From Flavobacterium sp. 1355 (GTDB lineage Bacteria; Bacteroidota; Bacteroidia; Flavobacteriales; Flavobacteriaceae), in the NCBI RefSeq assembly GCF_017833415.1, contig NZ_JAFICC010000006.1:186001-250000 (forward strand): a stretch of 64,000 nucleotides of DNA, in the 5' to 3' direction. The position numbers and the translations under genes were made by a program. This document shows positions 1 to 8,559 of this stretch, piece after piece. Numbering within the stretch: position 1 is the stretch's first letter; each line of letters begins with the position of its first letter. The notes below the pieces were generated by a model, which saw nothing but the letters and a program-made list of their open reading frames with translations, did no database searches and had not been told where the DNA came from.

Positions 1-485
1 AGTCCTTCGTAAAAAGGCAAATTATGAAATAAATCGTATTGAACGCTTTTTAAATAAGCAGGATCAAGTGTTTTGCTCTGGTCAATAAACGGAGTTAAAA
101 CGAATTTTTCGTTAACCGTATCTTTTTCAAGCTTTTTTAAATCATTTAAGGAAACAACCAAATCAACTTCTTTCGATTTTTTTAAGCCGGTCATCAATTC
201 ATTCCAGGCGGCATAATTTTTTGGAGTAAAGAATTTAGGATCTTTAAAACCAATAACCACCAGATTTCCTTCTTCACCAAACTTATCAAGGAATTTTTGA
301 TATTCTTTATTTGCAATATGATCTTTAGGAAGCAAATTTGCTTCGGTGTAAGTCATAGCAAGGTTTCTCCATTGCAAAGCAAGGAAGATTGTTAAAAGAG
401 AAAGGACAACTAAAATGGTTATTCTGTTTTTAAGTATGATTCGGGCCAATTTTTCCCAAAATCCAACTTGAATAGCGTTTTTCAT
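1..485 (-). CDS. MMPL/RND family exporter, N-terminal part (cut by window start)
   Basis: The reverse strand reads from an ATG at 485 out of the window, giving about 161 residues. The start MKNAIQVGFWEKLARIILKN is followed by one hydrophobic helix (about residues 21-40) and then a soluble periplasmic segment containing LLPKDH and VVIGFKD. This layout, with a short cytoplasmic N-terminus, TM1 and a large periplasmic loop, is that of the MMPL/RND superfamily of inner-membrane exporters. Family members move lipids or hydrophobic compounds using the proton gradient. The missing C-terminal part should carry the remaining membrane segments. The substrate cannot be read from this fragment. The gene is divergent from the SMR transporter gene, with about 180 bp between them. 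Confidence 0.7.
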   Translation of the reverse strand, partial: MKNAIQVGFWEKLARIILKNRITILVVLSLLTIFLALQWRNLAMTYTEANLLPKDHIANKEYQKFLDKFGEEGNLVVIGFKDPKFFTPKNYAAWNELMTGLKKSKEVDLVVSLNDLKKLEKDTVNEKFVLTPFIDQSKTLDPAYLKSVQYDLFHNLPFYEG

Positions 486-666
486 AAATTCTTTAAAAAT
501 GGATGCAAATGTAGTGAAAAGTGCTCAAAATCATAAACAATCCATTGTATTTTACTTAATGTTAACACAAATCGGCACGTGTAGTATTTGTGATAAATTT
601 CTTTCTTTTTGCTGTTTAGTCATTAGGTTTTCTCATATTTGCAGTTAATTTAAAAATGAAAAGAAA

Positions 667-996
667 ATGAACTGGATTTTATTGATTATTGCCGGACTAT
701 TTGAAGTTGGTTTTGCATCGTGTCTGGGAAAAGCAAAAGAAACAACAGGAATTATTTCAACCTATTGGATGGTTGGTTTTTTTGTATGTCTTTCAATCAG
801 TATGATTTTATTGTATAAGGCGACTCAGGTTTTGCCAATTGGGACTGCGTACGCAGTTTGGACCGGAATTGGAGCGGTAGGAACTGTTTTAGTTGGTGTT
901 TTGGTTTTTAAGGAACCGGCAACTTTCTGGAGAATCTTTTTTCTTTCAACATTAATCGCTTCAATTATTGGCTTGAAATTCGTTTCAAGCCATTAA
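667..996 (+). CDS. Small multidrug resistance (SMR) transporter, SugE/Gdx-like
   Basis: A 109-residue protein with four predicted membrane helices, the normal SMR length. The conserved membrane glutamate is at residue 13 (GLFEVG), equivalent to Glu14 of EmrE and Glu13 of Gdx. The motif GTAYAVWTGIGAVG in helix 3 is the SMR signature in the form found in SugE/Gdx proteins, which export guanidinium with proton antiport; EmrE-type polyspecific export is the alternative. It would work as a dual-topology homodimer in the inner membrane. I saw no guanidine riboswitch upstream. A CATATTTG box about 25 bp before the ATG is a plausible -7 element. The gene appears monocistronic. Confidence 0.85.
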   Translation: MNWILLIIAGLFEVGFASCLGKAKETTGIISTYWMVGFFVCLSISMILLYKATQVLPIGTAYAVWTGIGAVGTVLVGVLVFKEPATFWRIFFLSTLIASIIGLKFVSSH

Positions 997-1003
997 ATAA
1001 ATA

Positions 1004-1136
1004 TGCCACAGATTTCACAGATTAAAAAGATTAAAAAATCTCTGAAATCATTTTAATCTGTGGCAAAAAAATTCACGCAGATTTTGCAGATTTAATAAAA
1101 ATAAATTCGTGCGCATTCGTGAAATTAGTGGCAAAA
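1004..1136. repeat. Intergenic inverted repeat of the tgccacagatt type
   Basis: Arms TGCCACAGATT (1004-1014) and AATCTGTGGCA (1055-1065) are perfect 11-bp complements. A second related segment, TTCGTGAAATTAGTGGCA, follows near 1118-1136. A similar sequence lies at 48.4 kb in this window, so this is a dispersed non-coding element of unknown function, possibly a transcript end after the SMR gene. Confidence 0.6.
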
Positions 1137-1156
1137 AACTTTAAACATCACAAACA

Positions 1157-1918
1157 ATGCAGGAAAACAATACCACAACTTTTATTTTTTTGGCAATTCT
1201 TTTGCTGCTGATTGTCATAATTTGTTTTATGATGTATCAGTTACTGCAGGCAAAAAAAGCAAAAGACGATGTCGAAAAAAGTTTTTATGCACTGGAAATG
1301 AAAGTGAATGATTTGCAGTTAGAAACTTTAGAATCTAAACTGAATCCGCATTTGTTTAAGAATATTTTAAACTCCATTCAGTCACACGCGTATCAAACTT
1401 ATTTTGCTTTGGATAAACTGGCCAATGTTTTGGATTATATTTTATACGAAAGCAAAAAGAAATTTGTGACAGCAAAAGAAGAAATCGATTTTGCATTGAA
1501 TCTTATCGAAATCAATAAAATCAAAATTAGTCCGCTTTTTGAGTTGAAGATAAAAACCAACATCAACAAAGAAGATAAGTTATACGAACAGCCTTTGCTC
1601 GCGCCGTTAATTTCGATTGATTTAATTGAAAATGCTTTTAAACACGCAGATCTTCAAAGTGCCGATGCCTTTATTTCGGTTATTTTTGAGTTTCGGGATA
1701 ATGCTTTTTTTATGACCGTTTCGAATAAAATTTCAGACAAGAAAGTCTTGAAAAAAGAACGCAGCGGTTTTGGTCATGCCACATTAGAGCACCGTTTACG
1801 CATTATTTACAAGAATAATTTCAAACTTGATAAGTTTATAGAAAACGATGTTTATATTGCTCATCTAAAAATAGATCTCCTTGAATACAAAACTGAAATG
1901 CTTGCTTCTGGACGATGA
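1157..1918 (+). CDS. Sensor histidine kinase of the LytS/YehU type (His_kinase family)
   Basis: 253 residues. One N-terminal transmembrane helix (about 9-30) is followed by a helical linker and a His_kinase-type phosphoacceptor region, LNPHLFKNILNSIQ at about 63-76. The HATPase N-box is DLIENAFKH near 156. The ATP-binding G-box is unusual, GFGHATLEHRL, where the family usually has a GxGLxN pattern, so ATP binding may be atypical. There is no periplasmic sensor domain, so the signal is probably sensed in the membrane or through a partner. The 3' end overlaps the LytTR response regulator gene by 38 bp, indicating translational coupling and a cognate pair. Confidence 0.85.
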   Translation: MQENNTTTFIFLAILLLLIVIICFMMYQLLQAKKAKDDVEKSFYALEMKVNDLQLETLESKLNPHLFKNILNSIQSHAYQTYFALDKLANVLDYILYESKKKFVTAKEEIDFALNLIEINKIKISPLFELKIKTNINKEDKLYEQPLLAPLISIDLIENAFKHADLQSADAFISVIFEFRDNAFFMTVSNKISDKKVLKKERSGFGHATLEHRLRIIYKNNFKLDKFIENDVYIAHLKIDLLEYKTEMLASGR

Positions 1919-2600
1919 GCTCCCGGGATTAACGTACCTAAAAATGCTTTGCGAACAAATTCCGGAACTGGAAATCGTAAAAACATTCAATAATCCTGAG
2001 AAATTATTGGCAGATATTCCGGATCTGGAATTTGATCTTTTAATTTCGGATATCGAAATGCCGGGAATGGACGGTTTACACCTTGCAGAAATGCTTCAGC
2101 ATAAAATGGTTATTTTTTGTACCGCTTATAAAAATTATGCCGCCGATGCTTTTAATATCGATGCAATAGATTATATCACCAAACCGGTAAGGTTAGAGCG
2201 TCTGCAAAAAGCGATTTCCAAAGCCGTTGATCGCTTTGATAAACCGGATGCCGCTAAAAAGTTCATACAGTTAAATACCGATAAGGGAAAAACCTTATTG
2301 TATTTCAACCAGATTCAATATATAAAAACGGCCATTAGTGACAGCAGGGATAAAACCGTTTTACTTACTGACGGAAGTTTTCTGAATTTGAAAAACGTGA
2401 AATTTGATACTCTTTTAAACGAATTACCCGAACAGGATTTCTGCCGTATCAACAAAAAAGAAATCATTGCCGTAAAAGCAATAAAATTCTTTAATCATAA
2501 CGAAATTGTGCTGCATCATCTTGAGGAAAACAATAAAAATACGACTTTGATTTTAAGCGAAACCTATCGTTCGGAATTTTTGAAAAAGGTAAAAATATAG
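1881..2600 (+). CDS. LytTR-family response regulator
   Basis: About 239 residues. The receiver domain (about 6-120) has the acidic pair in LLLDDE, the phosphoacceptor aspartate in LISDIEMPGMDG, and the conserved Thr and Lys in CTAYK and ITKPV. The C-terminal half matches the LytTR DNA-binding domain (LLYFNQIQYIKT, then FCRINKKEII). An in-frame TAG at 1872 leaves TTG at 1881 as the only plausible start; the nearby ATG at 1898 belongs to the upstream kinase frame. The coding overlap with the kinase supports co-expression. The targets are unknown. Confidence 0.87.
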   Translation: MNTKLKCLLLDDELPGLTYLKMLCEQIPELEIVKTFNNPEKLLADIPDLEFDLLISDIEMPGMDGLHLAEMLQHKMVIFCTAYKNYAADAFNIDAIDYITKPVRLERLQKAISKAVDRFDKPDAAKKFIQLNTDKGKTLLYFNQIQYIKTAISDSRDKTVLLTDGSFLNLKNVKFDTLLNELPEQDFCRINKKEIIAVKAIKFFNHNEIVLHHLEENNKNTTLILSETYRSEFLKKVKI

Positions 2601-2620
2601 ATGTAAAAAGTTTGTCAGGC

Positions 2621-2690
2621 TGAGCGTCCGAAGCTTCGGGAGAAGCCCCTTTTATCTAATATAGTCTTCTCCCGAAGCTTCGGACGCTCA
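2621..2690. repeat. Perfect 25-bp inverted repeat (dispersed TGTCAnnCTGAGCG type)
   Basis: Left arm 2621-2645 and right arm 2666-2690 are exact reverse complements, separated by 20 bp. The arms contain TGAGCGTCCGAAGCTTCGGG. The outer flanks GTCAGGC and GATGACAG also resemble each other inverted. Related starts (TGTCA, two bases, CTGAGCG) occur at 12.2 kb and inside leuS. It could act as a strong terminator for the two-component operon, but it has no T-run. Confidence 0.75.
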
Positions 2691-2826
2691 CGATGACAGT
2701 CGTTTTCATAACTTATTACAAAGTTTTTCGGACTTGTTACATAGATTGAAAATTAGCTGGAAATTTGCTTTTTCAGTTAAATGGCAGTTCTGATATTTGC
2801 GGCAAATTTAATCAAAAGAACGAGTT

Positions 2827-5097
2827 ATGAATAATATTAAAAACTCTGTATTTTACGTTACAATTATAGGTGGTTTTACTGCTTTGATATATTGGGTAAT
2901 TTCAAAAGGCGCGGCGCTTGAAGTAGGGCGCAATATTGTTAAGAAAAAAATCGAAAGCAATCATTGGAATGATTTCCTGCATTCTATGGTTGAAAATCTA
3001 CAGCATCCTTTAGCCATTTTACTGGCTCAAATCGTCACTATAATTTTGGTAGCGCGTTTGTTTGGATGGTTTTTTAGAAAAATCGGACAACCGTCTGTAA
3101 TTGGCGAAATGATTGCCGGAATTGTTTTAGGGCCTTCTTTGGTTGGAATGTATTTCCCGGAATTTTCTGCAGCATTATTCCCAAAAGAATCTTTAGGAAA
3201 TTTACAATTTTTAAGTCAGATTGGTTTGATACTTTTCATGTTCGTAATCGGGATGGAACTGGATTTGAAAGTATTAAAAAACAAAGCACATGATGCCGTT
3301 GTAATCAGTCACGCCAGTATTGTTATTCCGTTTGCCTTAGGATTAACACTGGCTTATTTTATCTATCATACTTTTGCTCCAATCGGAGTTGAGTTTTCTT
3401 CTTTCGGGCTGTTTATGGGAATTGCGATGAGTATTACAGCATTTCCTGTTCTTGCCAGAATTGTTCAGGAGCGCGGCATGCAGAAAACCAAACTGGGTAC
3501 TATTGCCATAACGTGCGCCGCTGCAGATGATATTACAGCATGGTGTATTCTGGCTGTAGTAATTGCTATTGTAAAAGCAGGTTCTTTTACCAGTGCTTTG
3601 TATGTTATTGGTTTGGCCATTTTATATGTAATTATAATGTTGAAAATCGTTCGTCCGTTTCTAAAACGTGTAGGAGATTTAAATTCAACAAGAGAAAGTT
3701 TAAATAAACCGGTAGTGGCTATTTTCTTTATTACACTTTTATTTTCGGCTTATGCTGCTGAGTTAATTGGAATTCATGCTTTATTCGGAGCTTTTTTAGC
3801 AGGAGCAATTATGCCGGAAAACAATAAATTCAGAAATATATTTATCGAAAAAGTAGAAGATGTTTCTATCATCGTCTTATTACCGTTATTCTTTGTTTTT
3901 ACAGGTTTGCGTACGCAAATTGGTTTGTTAAACGATCCTGAATTATGGAAAATAACAGGATTAATTATTGCGGTTGCCGTAGTAGGTAAATTCTTTGGAA
4001 GCGCCTTGGCAGCAAAATTCGTAGGTCAGAACTGGAAAGACAGTTTAGCTATCGGAGCTTTGATGAATACACGTGGATTGATGGAGCTTGTTGTTTTAAA
4101 CATTGGTTATGACCTTGGCGTTCTTTCTACAGAGATTTTTACCATGATGGTCATTATGGCTTTGGTGACAACTTTTATGACAGGTCCGGCATTAGATTTT
4201 ATCGGATGGGCTTTTAAAGATAAGGCAACAATAATTCCGCAGGAAATTGGAAATAAAAGCAAATACAAGATTTTGCTGTCATTTGGTACTCCGGAAAAAG
4301 GCAAAAAGTTATTGAAAATTGCCAATAGCTTAGTAAAAAAACAACCGGACAATTCGATCGTCACAGCGATGCATTTGTCTTTGAGCACAGAAGTGCATTC
4401 ATTTGATGTAAAAGACCACGAACGCAAAATGCTTGTTCCTGTTATTCAGGAATCTGAAAAACTGAATCAGAATATAGTTAGTCTTTTTAAAGTCTCAAAT
4501 GACATTGATATTGATATTATTGATACAGCAAACCAAGGTGAATACGATTTATTACTGGTTGGTTTGGGGCAATCTATTTTTGATGGAACACTTCTGGGTA
4601 AAATTCTTGGTTTTACAACCAGAATTGTAAATCCGGACCGTTTGATTGATAAGTTTACAGGAAAAGAAGGCTTGTTCGAAAACTCTCCTTTTGACGAAAG
4701 AACGCGCCACATCATTACCAAATCTAAAATGCCGGTCGGAATTTTTATCGATAAAGATTTAGAAGAAGTAGATCAGGTTTTTATGCCGATTTTCAGTAAA
4801 GAAGATGCTTTTTTAATTGAATATGCCAAGAAATTAATCAATAATAATGGTTCGCAGATTACGGTTCTGGATGCGAGCGGCGATGTTAAAAATACCCGCG
4901 ATATTCAGGAAACGATTCGTTCAATAGAACAGATTGCGCCCAATCATATTATGATTATGCACGACAGAACCATCAAGAAAGAATTTCTGGACGGTCAGAA
5001 CTTAATGATTATAAGTTTAGAAAGCTGGAAAAAACTGATAGAATCACAAAGTATATGGCTGAATAACACACCTTCAGTTTTGATTATTAAGCCTTAG
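2827..5097 (+). CDS. CPA2-family cation/proton antiporter with C-terminal USP-like region
   Basis: 756 residues. An N-terminal helix is followed by a Na_H_Exchanger domain (about 60-470) with around 12 membrane helices. The motifs GEMIAGIVLGPSL, CAAADDITAWC (an ion-binding acidic pair) and GAFLAGAIMP are typical of the KefB/NapA-like CPA2 group. The soluble C-terminal part (about 480-756) has no Rossmann TrkA_N motif; it reads like universal-stress-protein folds, as in CHX-type and bacteroidotal antiporters. The likely job is exchange of Na+ or K+ for H+ for pH or salt homeostasis; the ion is inferred only from the family. It stands alone and is followed by a hairpin terminator. Confidence 0.87.
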   Translation: MNNIKNSVFYVTIIGGFTALIYWVISKGAALEVGRNIVKKKIESNHWNDFLHSMVENLQHPLAILLAQIVTIILVARLFGWFFRKIGQPSVIGEMIAGIVLGPSLVGMYFPEFSAALFPKESLGNLQFLSQIGLILFMFVIGMELDLKVLKNKAHDAVVISHASIVIPFALGLTLAYFIYHTFAPIGVEFSSFGLFMGIAMSITAFPVLARIVQERGMQKTKLGTIAITCAAADDITAWCILAVVIAIVKAGSFTSALYVIGLAILYVIIMLKIVRPFLKRVGDLNSTRESLNKPVVAIFFITLLFSAYAAELIGIHALFGAFLAGAIMPENNKFRNIFIEKVEDVSIIVLLPLFFVFTGLRTQIGLLNDPELWKITGLIIAVAVVGKFFGSALAAKFVGQNWKDSLAIGALMNTRGLMELVVLNIGYDLGVLSTEIFTMMVIMALVTTFMTGPALDFIGWAFKDKATIIPQEIGNKSKYKILLSFGTPEKGKKLLKIANSLVKKQPDNSIVTAMHLSLSTEVHSFDVKDHERKMLVPVIQESEKLNQNIVSLFKVSNDIDIDIIDTANQGEYDLLLVGLGQSIFDGTLLGKILGFTTRIVNPDRLIDKFTGKEGLFENSPFDERTRHIITKSKMPVGIFIDKDLEEVDQVFMPIFSKEDAFLIEYAKKLINNNGSQITVLDASGDVKNTRDIQETIRSIEQIAPNHIMIMHDRTIKKEFLDGQNLMIISLESWKKLIESQSIWLNNTPSVLIIKP

Positions 5098-5118
5098 ACT
5101 TTAAAATTTAATATTTTT

Positions 5119-5163
5119 AAAATCCCAAACTCCAATTGTTATGATTGGGGTTTGGGATTTTTT
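5119..5163 (+). terminator. Rho-independent terminator after the antiporter gene
   Basis: AATCCCAAACTCCAAT pairs with ATTGGGGTTTGGGATT (one G-U pair) over a short loop and is followed by a run of T. It belongs to a family of look-alike hairpins also found after leuS (16.9 kb) and near 20.5 kb. Confidence 0.75.
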
Positions 5164-5179
5164 TATTCGTTTTATTGTC

Positions 5180-5260
5180 ATTGCGAGGAACGAAGCAACA
5201 TCATTTGCTAATTCAGAAGTTGTGTCGTATTGTTGGTGCGGTTGCTTCGTTCCTCGCAAT
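5180..5260. repeat. 20-bp inverted repeat ATTGCGAGGAACGAAGCAAC
   Basis: Left arm 5180-5199 and right arm 5241-5260 are perfect complements, separated by 41 bp. The same core (GCGAGGAACGAAGCAAT) recurs at 61116-61132. It lies between the convergent antiporter and DUF5686 genes. It is a dispersed element with no visible coding content. Confidence 0.7.
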
Positions 5261-5309
5261 ACAAGCTAGCGTTTGGAATTTGGGATTTTTAAAATTTGGA
5301 ATTTAAATT

Positions 5310-7802
5310 TTACAATCCTAAATCAAGGACATAAGAAATCTTAACCGCGATATTGTCATCAAATCGCGTTAACTGATTTGGCCCGTAGCGGTAAAATCCA
5401 CCCAGACCAATACCTTTATAGATTTTATTCAGCTCAATTCCTGATTCAAAAAAACCTTTGTCTAAAGTTTTATAAGCAGGCCCAACATGCTGTTCCGGGT
5501 TTTCTATATTTCCCCACACCATTCGGGTTACTAATACCAATGATGGGCGTACTTTTCTAAAAAGGGTAATTCTGTCAAAACCATGTTTGATTTGAAAGAA
5601 AAGATACTGACTGGAGAAAAACTCATTAAAATACATGGTTTCAAACGCATTTCTTCCCGCAAACGTTATACGCTGAACAATGGTTTCTTTCGTTAAATTA
5701 TTTGGAGCCGTATTGTATAAATGCGTAATTGGAGCATCACCAAAAGCGTATCCTCCCTGCAACAATAAACTTGTTTTCTGGCCGTTCAGATATTGTTTTT
5801 CATATTCGGTTTTGAAATCTATTTTTCCGAAATTAAAGTCGTTATCTAAAACATCAGGCAGGGTTTGTGTATATTGAAAAGTAAACCTTGGGAACCTTTT
5901 ATCAGATTCTGTTCTTCCCGTAGGAGTCTGCATAAAACCACTAAATGGTGCCCAAACAACAGAAAGCATTGCGGTTGTCATAATGTAGCTTGAATACAAT
6001 TTTCCGTTGAGGTTAAACAGATAATCAAATTTTGGCTCGATAAAGTTTCGCGATACCTCAAGAATAGCTTCCGTCTTTGGGATAATTTTAGTTTGAACAT
6101 TTGCTTTCCAGCCTGAATATTCATAAAAAGTACTAATGTTGATCGGGCGAGGGTCATAAATTTTAAAAACACGTTTGTCAACAGCAAAAACCGTACTCGC
6201 AATCTCCCTCACATCATCTGTATAATAGGCATTTATCCAGGTATTAGTGCTTTTGTCAAGCAAAACCCCTGCGCCTGAGCTGTACTTAAAAGCCCCATCT
6301 TTAGTCCCGTATGCGGTATAAGCTTCAAGTCGGAAATTTTTGGAAAAACGATCATTTGTGATGCCGCCCAGTCCAAGTCTGAAGCCTTCGTAATTATTGT
6401 AACTGATAATTTTTTTCAGATCCAGATCAACAGGTCCGATCGGGTAGAAGCCATTTATAATTTTACGGCCGATGCCTAATCGTTTTTCAACTCTTTTTTC
6501 GATAGAAAGGCTATCAAGCAGCAAATAAGTTCTTTGGCTTTTTAAATCAAGATTTTCTTTTCTGTAGGCCTCCCAGAAACTTTCAGGTTTTTTGTTTGCA
6601 TCTTCTTTAATTTCGATATAAAGCGACGGGTTTTTTATAGCTGAACTGGTATTAAAATGGACATCGAAACTATTGCTTTCGGAAATTAAATACGTAAAAT
6701 CAGAAGCTACTTTTTTTCGCGGCTCAACATCCTCGTCAGAATCTGCATCAAACTGAATTGTCCCGCCAAGAATCTTGATATCTTCGTTGTTTTTTCCTTT
6801 TACAATTTTAAAAGTTGTATTGCTCTGAAACCAGAGTTTTTCGGCAGTATCATATTCAAATTCATGAATCCCGCTGATATCCAAAACACCTTTAATACGC
6901 ATAACGGCTTTTGCAATGGCAAAATTTTCCTTATCAATATATAAAACACCTTCTAATCCTGATTTTCTTTTTTGTTTGTATTTAAAGTAAACCATGTAAG
7001 TATCACGCCCTTTTATACTTACGGTATCCAGTAATTTATAATTGTAATCTCCGAGGGCATTATTAGATATTGGACTTTCATATTTTGTTTCCAGCAATTC
7101 ATATTTTGGGTCATAAATAGAAATTGATTGAAGATTGAAGGCGATAATTTCATAGACAGGCTGTTTAAAACCAGCCATTTTTGTCCCAAGAACAGTCTCT
7201 TTCAGTTTGTTGTTTCCAAACTGGTACTGCGATATTTTTTCTGTCTGAAATAAGTGCTGTTTGCTGATTATTTCCTTAAACTTATAATCGGAAGAATCAA
7301 CATTGATAATTTTTTTGTCTAAATCTTTATAAGCAGCAGAAGAATCTATACGGCCATCAATCGAATCCGGATTTGCAGTAACGGTAAGTTTATTATATGT
7401 TTTATATTCAAAACTATGCAGTTTTCTCTGCGGATTGTTTTGGTTTTTGTTTGCAATTACTTTTTTTAATACGCCCAAAGCCGGGTTTTCGTTAGAAATA
7501 ATAACTTCTTTTAAGTCATCACTTTTTTGCGAAAGAGAAACGGGATAGAATTTTTTGTTATCTGCTACGGCAATGGTTTTGCTTTGAAAACCTACATACG
7601 AAACTGTAAAAGAAGAAGTTTTTGCTGAAATGGTGAGAATAAATTTACCATCAATATCCGTAATAGCACTATTACTGTCTGAAGTTTTTATGGTAGCAAA
7701 CGGAAGGGGTTTGTTGCTGGAGTCGTTTACAATTCCGTTGATTTGAAATTGCGCCTGAATACTAAGCGTGAAAAACAAAAACAGAAAACAAAATAACTTC
7801 AT
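5310..7802 (-). CDS. DUF5686 / carboxypeptidase-regulatory-like outer-membrane protein
   Basis: About 830 residues from ATG 7802, where MKLFCFLFLFFTLSIQAQ is a good signal peptide; an ATG at 7835 adds 11 residues and is the alternative. A CarboxypepD_reg-like beta-sandwich follows (INGIVNDSSNKPLPFATI, then ITDIDGKFILT). The rest is long and rich in beta strands, ending YVLDLGL with a C-terminal hydrophobic residue as in outer-membrane barrels. This architecture matches the DUF5686 family, which resembles TonB-dependent receptors but lacks a plug. The function is unknown; transport or surface attachment is possible. A perfect TATTTTTG -7 box lies at 7853-7860. Confidence 0.8.
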   Translation of the reverse strand: MKLFCFLFLFFTLSIQAQFQINGIVNDSSNKPLPFATIKTSDSNSAITDIDGKFILTISAKTSSFTVSYVGFQSKTIAVADNKKFYPVSLSQKSDDLKEVIISNENPALGVLKKVIANKNQNNPQRKLHSFEYKTYNKLTVTANPDSIDGRIDSSAAYKDLDKKIINVDSSDYKFKEIISKQHLFQTEKISQYQFGNNKLKETVLGTKMAGFKQPVYEIIAFNLQSISIYDPKYELLETKYESPISNNALGDYNYKLLDTVSIKGRDTYMVYFKYKQKRKSGLEGVLYIDKENFAIAKAVMRIKGVLDISGIHEFEYDTAEKLWFQSNTTFKIVKGKNNEDIKILGGTIQFDADSDEDVEPRKKVASDFTYLISESNSFDVHFNTSSAIKNPSLYIEIKEDANKKPESFWEAYRKENLDLKSQRTYLLLDSLSIEKRVEKRLGIGRKIINGFYPIGPVDLDLKKIISYNNYEGFRLGLGGITNDRFSKNFRLEAYTAYGTKDGAFKYSSGAGVLLDKSTNTWINAYYTDDVREIASTVFAVDKRVFKIYDPRPINISTFYEYSGWKANVQTKIIPKTEAILEVSRNFIEPKFDYLFNLNGKLYSSYIMTTAMLSVVWAPFSGFMQTPTGRTESDKRFPRFTFQYTQTLPDVLDNDFNFGKIDFKTEYEKQYLNGQKTSLLLQGGYAFGDAPITHLYNTAPNNLTKETIVQRITFAGRNAFETMYFNEFFSSQYLFFQIKHGFDRITLFRKVRPSLVLVTRMVWGNIENPEQHVGPAYKTLDKGFFESGIELNKIYKGIGLGGFYRYGPNQLTRFDDNIAVKISYVLDLGL

Positions 7803-7852
7803 ACAGCGGGATATAGTTTCAAAAAATGAAAACATTAAATTTTTTAGGTATG

Positions 7853-7860
7853 CAAAAATA
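7853..7860 (-). promoter_or_regulatory. -7 promoter box (TATTTTTG) for the DUF5686 gene
   Basis: The reverse strand reads TATTTTTGC, an exact match to the Bacteroidota TAnnTTTG element. Transcription would start near 7846, leaving a leader of about 44 nt to the ATG at 7802 but only about 11 nt to the ATG at 7835, which favours the downstream start. No clear -33 TTTG was identified. Confidence 0.5.
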
Positions 7861-7923
7861 AGAATAAAAAAAATCCGTCTAGTGCAATTTAACTAAACGG
7901 ATTAATATTTTGTGACGATTGAG

Positions 7924-8487
7924 TTACACTTTCATGATTTCAGCTTCTTTTGCAGCCAATAATTCATCAATTTTTTTAATGTAAGCATTCGTTAAGTTCT
8001 GAACTTCTTCTTCTGCAGATTTACAAATATCTTCAGAAGTTCCTTCCTTTTCTAGTTTTTTAATATCGCTATTAGCATCTTTACGTACATTACGAACACC
8101 AATTTTTGCGTCTTCAGCTTCAGCTTTTGCTTGTTTTGCAAGGTCGCGTCGACGCTCTTCTGTTAAAGGCGGTACACTGATGATAATAACATCCCCATTA
8201 TTCATTGGGTTAAAACCAATATTGGCGACCATAATTGCTTTTTCAATTACAGACAGCATATTTTTTTCAAAAGGTTGTAATGTAATTGTTCTCGCATCAG
8301 GAACGCTGATTTTTGACACTTGAGAAAGAGGAGTTGCAGATCCGTAATAATCTACAAAAACGCTTCCTAACATTGCCGGAGAAGCTTTTCCTGCGCGAAT
8401 ATTTAGAAATTCTTTTTCAAGATGCGCAATAGAACCATTCATTGATTCCTCAGTACTTTCTAATATAAAATCTATTTCTTCACTCAT
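7924..8487 (-). CDS. frr: Ribosome recycling factor
   Basis: 187 residues, the usual length of RRF (about 185). Motifs include LNIRAGKASPAML near the N-terminus, ISVPDARTITLQPFE in the middle, and NIGFNPMNNGDVIIISVPPLTEERR, all typical of RRF. With EF-G it splits post-termination ribosomes in the cytoplasm. It lies downstream of pyrH on the same strand with a gap of about 70 bp, the common pyrH-frr order in bacteria. There is a single strong ATG start (MSEEIDFILE). Confidence 0.97.
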   Translation of the reverse strand: MSEEIDFILESTEESMNGSIAHLEKEFLNIRAGKASPAMLGSVFVDYYGSATPLSQVSKISVPDARTITLQPFEKNMLSVIEKAIMVANIGFNPMNNGDVIIISVPPLTEERRRDLAKQAKAEAEDAKIGVRNVRKDANSDIKKLEKEGTSEDICKSAEEEVQNLTNAYIKKIDELLAAKEAEIMKV

Positions 8488-8559
8488 TTTTTTTAGTTTT
8501 CAGTTTTATGCTCAGTTTCAGTTCAGTTCGGTATTGCGACTGTAAACTGTTGCTGATGA

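Noticed and set aside
520..666. Possible guanidine riboswitch before the SMR transporter
   Set aside because: No guanidine-I, -II or -III motif was recognisable; only a promoter-like CATATTTG box is present.
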